This document shows positions 8,169 to 13,706 of a stretch of DNA of 27,296 nucleotides, piece by piece. Each line of letters starts with the position of its first letter. Within the stretch, counting starts at the first letter, position 1. The DNA comes from Flavobacteriales bacterium UBA1820 (GTDB lineage Bacteria > Bacteroidota > Bacteroidia > Flavobacteriales > UBA1820). Position numbers and translations under genes: made by a program. The DNA is taken from NCBI GenBank assembly GCA_002314265.1, contig DCEW01000050.1, positions 1 through 27,296 of the forward strand, read 5' to 3'. Below the pieces are notes generated by a model that saw only the letters and a program-made list of their open reading frames with translations, did no database searches and had not been told where the DNA came from.

Positions 8169-9257
8169 TTGAAAAAATACAGAAGCCTGGTGATCAACCC
8201 CGGCTCGACTTCGACCAAAATCGGGGTGTTCGAAGACCTTACCCTGTCGTTTGAAAAGAATATCGGCCATACGCCCGAACAACTCGCTCCCTTTGCGGAC
8301 ATCCTCGACCAGCTCGATTTCCGCAAGCGCGCGGTACTCGAGGCCCTGGAGCAGGCCGGGATCGACTTGTCCACCCTCGATTTTATCATGGCGCGCGGGG
8401 GCGTGCTGCGTCCCATTCCTTCCGGGACGTATCGCATCAACGAACAGATGCTCTCCGACCTGCGTACCAGCGCAACCCGTCATGCCAGCAACATCGCAGC
8501 CTTTATCGCCCAGTCCATTTCCCAGGACCTGGGAGGAATCCCGTGCTACATCGCCGACCCGGTGGTGGTGGACGAGATGGACCCCGTAGCCCGCATATCG
8601 GGCCATCCCAACTTTGTACGCAAATCGTTTTTCCATGCCCTCAACCAAAAGGCGACCGCCCGCCGATATGCCGCCGAGATCGGTCGGCCCTATCCGGAGC
8701 TCAACCTCATCGTGGCCCACATGGGCGGGGGGATTTCCGTAGCGGCTCACCGCGCAGGCCGCGTGGTGGATGTCAATCAGACCATCGACGGCGAGGGGCC
8801 TTTCTCGCCCGAGCGCTCCGGTACCTTGCCGGTGGGCGATCTGGTGCGGATGTGTTTTTCGGGGCAGTACACCCAGCGCGAAATGCTGGCCATGATCAAC
8901 GGCCGGGGCGGGGTGCTGTCCTACATGGGAGTGAGCGACATGCGCGAAGTGGTGCGAATGCGCGACCAGGAAGGAAATGCTCAGGCCGGCCTTATCTTCG
9001 ATGCGCTGGTCTATCAGGTGGCCAAGGAGATCGGCTCGCTCGCACCGGTGTTTTCGGGACGAGTGGATGCGATCCTGATCACGGGAGGTATGGCGCAAAA
9101 CAAGGTGGTGATGGCCAGCCTCATTCCCCGCATCGAGTTCATCGCTCCGGTACATCTGTACCCTGGCGAGGACGAACTGGGAGCTTTGGCGCAAGCGGGC
9201 ATGGCCGCCGTCTCGGGACACCGCCCGGCACAGGACTATCCCCCGCAGGAGGCTTGA
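8169..9257 (+). CDS. buk: Butyrate kinase, TTG start
   Basis: This 362-residue acetate/propionate/butyrate-kinase-type ASKHA enzyme transfers phosphate between butyryl phosphate and ADP. The N-terminal phosphate loop NPGSTSTK (10-17), AHMGGGIS (183-190), the DGEGPFSPERSGTLP block (207-221) and the ITGGMA motif near the C-terminus are all characteristic of Buk. The only start that keeps the conserved N-terminal strand is TTG at 8169. Upstream in this frame there is no ATG before a stop at 8100-8102, and the next internal Met (residue 74) would delete the nucleotide-binding core. The 139-bp gap to ptb is purine-rich without a terminator or clear promoter, so co-transcription is likely. Rare-codon initiation could lower kinase output relative to Ptb. 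Confidence 0.93.
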   Translation: MKKYRSLVINPGSTSTKIGVFEDLTLSFEKNIGHTPEQLAPFADILDQLDFRKRAVLEALEQAGIDLSTLDFIMARGGVLRPIPSGTYRINEQMLSDLRTSATRHASNIAAFIAQSISQDLGGIPCYIADPVVVDEMDPVARISGHPNFVRKSFFHALNQKATARRYAAEIGRPYPELNLIVAHMGGGISVAAHRAGRVVDVNQTIDGEGPFSPERSGTLPVGDLVRMCFSGQYTQREMLAMINGRGGVLSYMGVSDMREVVRMRDQEGNAQAGLIFDALVYQVAKEIGSLAPVFSGRVDAILITGGMAQNKVVMASLIPRIEFIAPVHLYPGEDELGALAQAGMAAVSGHRPAQDYPPQEA

Positions 9258-9407
9258 GGCCGATCCCCCTTGCGTAAGGAAAGAGCAGGGGCGGTAAAAG
9301 AAGGCAAAAGGGGACAACAAGGGGGCAGTGAGCAACAAGGAGGCATAAGGGAGAATCGAAGAGAAACTCCCGGTGCTCCCCGGGAAAAAGTAAAAATTAC
9401 GTTCGGT
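9258..9407. other. Convergent spacer between buk and the LuxR gene
   Basis: This is a purine-rich spacer between convergent genes. The only structure I see is a 6-bp hairpin (TCCCGG at 9368-9373, CCGGGA at 9380-9385), which lacks a following T-run on either strand. No gene or clear terminator is visible. Confidence 0.5.
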
Positions 9408-10022
9408 TTATTCCGTTTCGAGGTCTTCGGGCTTGATCAGGTGGTTCAGCAGTGCGTACACCGTCAGACCCGATACGGTTTTGATACCGGTCTTGCGCGA
9501 GATGTTCTTCCGGTGGGAGATCACGGTATGCACCGACAGGTGGTGGATGGCGGCGATCTCCTTGTGCGTATGGCCTTTGACCAGCGAAGCGAGGATCTCC
9601 TTTTCCCGATCGGACAGTTCGGGGTTTTCGCGCGCCGGTTCGTTCTCCCGTTCGCGGTTTTGCAGGGCGTGCAGCAGTTTTTTGACCACCGTCTCTTTCG
9701 GGTCGTCGATCTCCACAACGCAGTCGTATTGCGCGAGTTCTTCCTGCGGAATGTACGTGTACAGCAGCGCCCCCACCAGAGTCGAAGCCTCGACCGAGAG
9801 CAACGTGCGAATGTGGATGCGCCCGTGCCGGTCGGCCAGGGAAGGGTTCACCAACAGGACATCCGGCGGCAGGGCGGGCGGGAAGGCACTCCATTGGCGG
9901 ATGTCGGCGGCCGTGGCCGTCAGTTCAAAACTGCCTTCGGCGGCCAGCAGGGCTTTGACTCCCGTGCGGACGATCTCCGAAGGTTCGATCAGGGCGAGGC
10001 GGTATTTCTTGCGAGAGGTCAT
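9408..10022 (-). CDS. LuxR/NarL-type transcriptional regulator with degenerate receiver
   Basis: This 204-residue protein has the two-part layout of NarL/FixJ response regulators. The C-terminal GerE/LuxR helix-turn-helix spans roughly residues 135-195, with ELSDREKEIL, GHTHKEIA and the recognition-helix stretch SVHTVISHRKN. The N-terminal half has the strand pattern of a receiver domain, but the phosphorylation site is lost. Where a receiver has an Asp-Asp pair it reads LIEPSE (11-16), and the phospho-acceptor strand reads DVLLVNPS with Asn59. It may therefore respond to protein partners or ligands instead of a kinase; that is inference. Its ATG overlaps the hemerythrin stop codon (ATGA), so the two are translationally coupled. 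It is a candidate to bind the nearby GAAAAC-N-GTTTTC palindromes. Confidence 0.88.
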   Translation of the reverse strand: MTSRKKYRLALIEPSEIVRTGVKALLAAEGSFELTATAADIRQWSAFPPALPPDVLLVNPSLADRHGRIHIRTLLSVEASTLVGALLYTYIPQEELAQYDCVVEIDDPKETVVKKLLHALQNRERENEPARENPELSDREKEILASLVKGHTHKEIAAIHHLSVHTVISHRKNISRKTGIKTVSGLTVYALLNHLIKPEDLETE

Positions 10023-10735
10023 TGGGCTTGTTTTTCGAGTTCTCCGGCCAGCGGCACCAGGATTTTGTCTTCGATCAGGGTATGGCGGGCGATGTCCTCG
10101 CCCAGCAGGTAGAGGTCCAGCAGGATTTCGTTTTCCTGGCTTCCGTCGCCGCTCGGGGTGAGGTATTTGATCAGGATGCTCGCCAGGTCGGAGAGTTTTT
10201 CCTCGATGTCCGTATGGTTTCTCTCGAAGACCGAAATGTCGTATTGCGGCGATTTCCGTCCCTGGGACAGGGTGCGGATGTAGGGGAATACGGTGTTTTC
10301 CTCGTAGTCGAGGTGTTGTGCGACCTCGCGGGCGTATTGGTCGAAAAAGCCGAGCATCACCCGGGCTTCGGCATCCGGACGGGGAGCGACGATCTGCTCC
10401 AGGTGCTGCCGGATGTGGGGGATGCGATCTTGGCGGTAATACCGATGGCTGGAGAGCAGGTATTCCAGCAGGTTCTCCAAGGGCAGGGCAGCCACCTGTC
10501 CGACGGTCGGCAGGTAGTCGGGATGGGTGTATAGGTTGAAGACGGTGAGCATCAGGGTGCAGTCCACTCCTTTTTCCCGGCAGAGCTGCCGGGCGGTTTT
10601 CTCACCCACGCCCAGCGTGAGCCCGAAGCGGGGCAGCAGCGGCAGCAGGCGGTAGTTGGACTGGAGGATGTCCGACATTTTGTCGTCGGGGGAAAACAGT
10701 TTTCGCTGGGGCATAAAGGACGTTTTGTTTTTCAT
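10019..10735 (-). CDS. RIC/YtfE-like hemerythrin-domain di-iron protein
   Basis: This 238-residue protein has a short ScdA_N-like N-terminal domain (about residues 18-70) and a C-terminal hemerythrin four-helix bundle. Candidate di-iron ligands are His97, His141, Glu145, His174, His218 and Glu222. Their spacing (44, 33, 44 residues between His) closely follows the known ligands of E. coli YtfE (His84, His129, Glu133, His160, His204, Glu208). Unlike classical RIC/ScdA proteins, the N-terminal domain lacks the CysCys pair: the expected site reads FGLTLGVGEKT. RIC proteins act in repair of nitrosatively or oxidatively damaged iron centres; this one may sense O2 or NO for its coupled LuxR partner (inference). 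Start ambiguity: ATG at 10735 or 10714. The stop overlaps the regulator start by ATGA. Confidence 0.85.
   Translation of the reverse strand: MKNKTSFMPQRKLFSPDDKMSDILQSNYRLLPLLPRFGLTLGVGEKTARQLCREKGVDCTLMLTVFNLYTHPDYLPTVGQVAALPLENLLEYLLSSHRYYRQDRIPHIRQHLEQIVAPRPDAEARVMLGFFDQYAREVAQHLDYEENTVFPYIRTLSQGRKSPQYDISVFERNHTDIEEKLSDLASILIKYLTPSGDGSQENEILLDLYLLGEDIARHTLIEDKILVPLAGELEKQAQ
10692..10704. promoter_or_regulatory. Palindrome GAAAAC-A-GTTTTC, copy A
   Basis: This perfect 13-bp palindrome (two 6-bp arms around A) lies within the first 15 codons of the hemerythrin gene. An identical-arm copy sits at 10881-10893 in the MFS promoter. Recurrence at this distance suggests an operator pair. The adjacent LuxR-type regulator is the obvious candidate ligand, but binding is unproven. 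Confidence 0.5.
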
Positions 10736-10880
10736 TCGCAGGGTGCAAGTAACGCAAAAGTTTCGGGAGGGGCAAGGCGGCGGGTGTAGTTTAACCTTTT
10801 TCTTGCCGCCTTTTCCGGGCGGTTTTCTCCGTCGCATTTTTTGCCCGGGAGAGACTCTTGGGGAACGGGTCCGGCTTGCA

Positions 10881-10893
10881 GAAAACGGTTTTC
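10881..10893. promoter_or_regulatory. Palindrome GAAAAC-G-GTTTTC, copy B
   Basis: This perfect 13-bp palindrome has the same arms as the copy at 10692-10704. It overlaps the presumed -33 element of the MFS promoter (TTTT at 10889-10892), where a bound protein would block or contact RNA polymerase. It lies in the divergent region between the hemerythrin/LuxR pair and the transporter. Confidence 0.55.
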
Positions 10894-10920
10894 ATACCCC
10901 GGAAAAAAGGGCTAACTTTG
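10889..10920 (+). promoter_or_regulatory. Promoter of the MFS transporter gene
   Basis: TAACTTTG at 10913-10920 is a perfect TAnnTTTG box 31 bp before the ATG at 10952. A TTTT at 10889-10892, 20 bp upstream, is the best -33 candidate, one base off TTTG. Confidence 0.65.
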
Positions 10921-10951
10921 CCGGATAATAAAAGACAGGTTTTTTATCCCG

Positions 10952-12325
10952 ATGACAGACAAGATGACAGCGGCCCCGGGGCGGACTTTGCGCGATTCGG
11001 CCGCGATGCGCTGGACGGCGCTGGCCGTGGTGGCTTTCACCATGATGGCGGCCTACTATGTGAACGACGTGATGGCTCCCCTGCAGGAGATGCTGGAGGA
11101 ACAATTGGGATGGAGCGGTTCAGAGTTCGGATTTTTCACCGGCGCGTACAGTTTCCTCAACGTATTTTTGCTGATGCTCATCTGGGGCGGTTTTCTCATC
11201 GACCGCTTCGGGGTGCGTTTTACCGGCAAACTGGCCGTGGTGCTCATGGCCGGAGGAACACTGGTGCAGTACTACGGCATCACGGTCTTGGCCGGCAATG
11301 AGGAGCTTGTCTTCGGGTACAAGACCGGGGTGTTCGTCGCAGCGGCCGGGTATTCCGTCTTCGGAGTGGGAGCCGAGGTGGCGGGAATTACCGTGACCAA
11401 GATCATCGCCCGCTGGTTCAAAGGCAAGGAGCTGGCCACGGCCATGGGAGTACAGGTGGCTCTGGCGCGCATCGGTTCGCAGGCGGCGTACAGCCTGGCG
11501 ATCCCCCTGGCGCGGAATTTCCAACTCGAAACTCCGGTACTCGTCGGATTGGTGCTGCTGGTAGGCGGGGCGGTGTCGTTCTTTGTCTTTTCGGTGATGG
11601 ACCGTCGGCTCGACCGTCAGGAAGGGGCGATGGAAAGCGACGGGGCGGACGAAAAGTTCTCGTTCCGCGATGTGGCGGGGATCGTGAAAAACCGGGGGTT
11701 CTGGCTCATAGCGCTGCTGTGCGTGTTGTTTTACGCCTGCGTCTTCCCGTTCCAGAAATTCGCTTCGGCCATGATGGTCTCCAAGTACGGGATCGACCCG
11801 GATATTGCCGGTTCCATCGTGGGATTGCCGGCCATGGGAGCGCTGTTCCTCACTCCGGTCTTCGGCGGGGTGATCGACCGGCGGGGGCGTTCGGCTTCGA
11901 TGATGATCCTGGGTTCGGGCATGCTCATCTTCGTTCATTTCCTCTACGCCATGCCTTTCGTGGACCAGTGGTGGGTGGCAGTGGCCTTGATGGTCATCCT
12001 GGGGATTGCCTTTTCGCTGGTGCCTTCGGCTCTGTGGCCGGCGGTCGCCAAGATATTTCCCGTGCACCAACTCGGGACAGCCTATGCGCTCATTTTCTTT
12101 ATCCAGAACATCGGCTTGTGGGGGGTCCCCAATCTCATCGGTACGATCCAGGAGCATTATTGCGTGGTGGGTCGCACTCCGCAGGGAGCGAGCATCTACG
12201 ACTATACCCTGCCCATGCTGGTGTTCTGCGGGTTTGCCGTGCTGTCCGTGGCGATGAGCATCCTGCTCAAGAAAGCCGACCGCCGGTACGGGTACGGACT
12301 GGAACTTCCCAACATCCAGAAATAG
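10952..12325 (+). CDS. MFS transporter, MFSD1-like
   Basis: This 457-residue protein has about twelve hydrophobic segments and the layout of a major facilitator transporter in the inner membrane. MFS motif A appears as GGFLIDRFGVR at residues 79-89. The stretch following TM4, with FGVGAE, WFKGKEL (155-161) and ARIGS (172-176), resembles eukaryotic MFSD1, a lysosomal dipeptide exporter, and its bacterial relatives. This suggests peptide or amino-acid-type substrates, but the substrate is not determined by the sequence. It has its own TAACTTTG promoter with an overlapping palindrome. The next gene, rdgB, begins 47 bp downstream and probably shares the transcript. It is divergent from the hemerythrin/LuxR pair, hinting at shared control. 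Confidence 0.87.
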   Translation: MTDKMTAAPGRTLRDSAAMRWTALAVVAFTMMAAYYVNDVMAPLQEMLEEQLGWSGSEFGFFTGAYSFLNVFLLMLIWGGFLIDRFGVRFTGKLAVVLMAGGTLVQYYGITVLAGNEELVFGYKTGVFVAAAGYSVFGVGAEVAGITVTKIIARWFKGKELATAMGVQVALARIGSQAAYSLAIPLARNFQLETPVLVGLVLLVGGAVSFFVFSVMDRRLDRQEGAMESDGADEKFSFRDVAGIVKNRGFWLIALLCVLFYACVFPFQKFASAMMVSKYGIDPDIAGSIVGLPAMGALFLTPVFGGVIDRRGRSASMMILGSGMLIFVHFLYAMPFVDQWWVAVALMVILGIAFSLVPSALWPAVAKIFPVHQLGTAYALIFFIQNIGLWGVPNLIGTIQEHYCVVGRTPQGASIYDYTLPMLVFCGFAVLSVAMSILLKKADRRYGYGLELPNIQK

Positions 12326-12372
12326 CGGACGGAACGCATCCGCACTTGCAAGAGAAAATAACGATCCGAGCG

Positions 12373-12978
12373 ATGGAAAAGATAAAATTGGTCGTGGCCA
12401 CCCACAACCGGCACAAGTTTGAAGAGATTGCCGCCCTGATGCCTTCCGGGGTGGAGTTGAAGCCTTACTGGGAGTTGAGCGGGGAGGAAATCCCCGAAAC
12501 GGGGGATACCCTGACGGAAAATGCCCGGCAGAAGTCCGCGTATGTGCGCGAGCATTTCTCGGCGGACTGTTTTGCGGACGATACCGGACTGGAGGTCGAA
12601 GCATTGGACGGCGCCCCCGGGGTGTATTCCGCCCGGTATGCCGGTCCGGGAGCCACCTACCGGGACAATGTGAACAAACTCTTGCAGGCGATGGCCGGAG
12701 TGCAGGACCGTCGGGCGCGCTTCGTAACGGTGATCTCACTGTGGCTTCATGGCCGGGAATACCTCTTCGAAGGAAGCGTGGAGGGCACGATCCTCGAAAG
12801 CCCGCAGGGGGAAGACGGATTCGGATACGACCCCGTGTTCCGCCCCCAGGGCTGCGACCGCACCTTTGCCCAGATGACCCTCGAGGAGAAAGGGCGCATC
12901 AGCCACCGGGCGCGCGCCACCGAGGCGATGATCGCTTTTCTGACCGAATACCTTAAAACACACACCGATGACAAATAA
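12373..12978 (+). CDS. rdgB: XTP/dITP diphosphatase (RdgB/HAM1 family)
   Basis: This 201-residue house-cleaning pyrophosphatase hydrolyses non-canonical purine triphosphates (dITP, XTP) to monophosphates and keeps them out of DNA and RNA. Motifs in order are ATHNRHK (9-15, the substrate-binding T/SxNxxK), ADDTGLEV (68-75, metal binding), GVYSARYAG (83-91), FGYDP (150-154) and EEKGRISHR (171-179). Length and motif spacing match the family. The ATG at 12373 is the first Met directly before the conserved beta strand; the frame is open far upstream, but that is antisense-free overlap with the MFS gene. It overlaps the next gene by 11 bp, indicating translational coupling with the thioesterase. 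Confidence 0.95.
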   Translation: MEKIKLVVATHNRHKFEEIAALMPSGVELKPYWELSGEEIPETGDTLTENARQKSAYVREHFSADCFADDTGLEVEALDGAPGVYSARYAGPGATYRDNVNKLLQAMAGVQDRRARFVTVISLWLHGREYLFEGSVEGTILESPQGEDGFGYDPVFRPQGCDRTFAQMTLEEKGRISHRARATEAMIAFLTEYLKTHTDDK

Positions 12979-13423
12979 GAACGATGCCGGAAAAACCGCT
13001 GCGGAGCACCCCGTAGTGCGCTATGTGAACCAAGTTCGGGTGCGGTACAACGATACCGACCGGATGTCTTTCGTGTACCATGCCAATTATGCGATGTACT
13101 TCGAGGTGTCCCGTTTGGAAATGTTGCGCGCGCGGGGACTCACCTACAAGAAGATGGAGGAGGAAGGCGGGGTGATGCTGCCCGTGTCCGACCTGCACAT
13201 CAAGTATATCCATCCGGCGTTTTACGACGACGTGCTCGACGTGGAGGTAACGCTGCTCGAAAAGCCTTCCGTCCGGGTGCGCTTCGGTTATCGGGTTACC
13301 AACCAGGACGGGGTGCTGATCTGCACCGGGGAAGTGGTACTGGCCTGTGTGGATGCCAAAACGCGCCGTCCTACCCGTGCTCCGGAGTACTTCCTGAAGT
13401 GTTTCCCGGAGTTCGACCGGTAG
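12968..13423 (+). CDS. Acyl-CoA thioesterase, YbgC/4HBT hotdog family
   Basis: This 151-residue single hotdog-fold protein belongs to the 4-hydroxybenzoyl-CoA thioesterase/YbgC group, which hydrolyses acyl-CoA or acyl-ACP thioesters in the cytoplasm. The active-site block has Asp31 (in NDTDRMS), followed by VYHANY with His38 and Asn40, then the family helix with FEVSR. The usual Gly three residues after the catalytic Asp is Ser34. The substrate is not predictable; a role in chain clearance or tuning of acyl pools is inference. It starts within the end of rdgB (11-bp overlap). It is the last gene before a convergent junction with feo, and I see no strong terminator in the 48-bp gap. Confidence 0.9.
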   Translation: MTNKNDAGKTAAEHPVVRYVNQVRVRYNDTDRMSFVYHANYAMYFEVSRLEMLRARGLTYKKMEEEGGVMLPVSDLHIKYIHPAFYDDVLDVEVTLLEKPSVRVRFGYRVTNQDGVLICTGEVVLACVDAKTRRPTRAPEYFLKCFPEFDR

Positions 13424-13471
13424 GGATTTTTTCCTTCTCTTTCCTTTTTTTCGGGAGGAACCTTCGGGGAG

Positions 13472-13702
13472 TCATTTCCCCCGGGGGCATCCATGGGACT
13501 TCTCATGCCGGTGGCAACCCGCGCAGCCTTGCCCCGGATGCCGGTGGGACGGCCGGGAGCATCCGGCGCAGCCCGAAGCATGAGACCCGCCGTGGCCGCA
13601 GCATCCGTCGCAGGGATTGCGGCGGATGCTGCGTACGATACGCCTTCCCAGCAGAAGGGCGCACACCAGCACGATGATCAGGGTGAGGATATCTTGCAGC
13701 AT
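13472..13702 (-). CDS. FeoB-associated Cys/His-rich membrane peptide
   Basis: This 76-residue peptide has one N-terminal membrane segment (about residues 4-19), a basic junction (GRRIVRSIRR), then a soluble tail packed with metal-ligand residues. Cysteines lie at 31, 34, 35, 45, 48, 60, 63 and 72, with seven histidines interspersed, including two CAGC motifs. This is the layout of the FeoB-associated Cys-rich family (PF12669), but the tail is longer and more ligand-rich than the short CxGC tails I know. The start ATG at 13702 is 4 bp after the feoAB stop codon, so the two are one operon. A role in ferrous iron handling at the inner face of FeoB is inference; its topology is not certain. A longer in-frame start at 13837 would overlap feoB and is rejected. 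Confidence 0.85.
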   Translation of the reverse strand: MLQDILTLIIVLVCALLLGRRIVRSIRRNPCDGCCGHGGSHASGCAGCSRPSHRHPGQGCAGCHRHEKSHGCPRGK

Positions 13703-13706
13703 AGTC

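Noticed and set aside
9368..9385. Hairpin between buk and the LuxR gene as a bidirectional terminator
   Set aside because: The stem is only 6 bp and no T-run follows it on either strand.
10746..10775. TTG-N21-TACTTG on the minus strand as the hemerythrin promoter
   Set aside because: The -7 part lacks one base of the TAnnTTTG spacing and is very close to the ATG at 10735, so I left it as undecided rather than listing it.
11120..12739. A 539-codon minus-strand frame across the MFS and rdgB genes
   Set aside because: It has shadow composition (Arg, Pro, His rich), no motif, and runs across two well-supported plus-strand genes.
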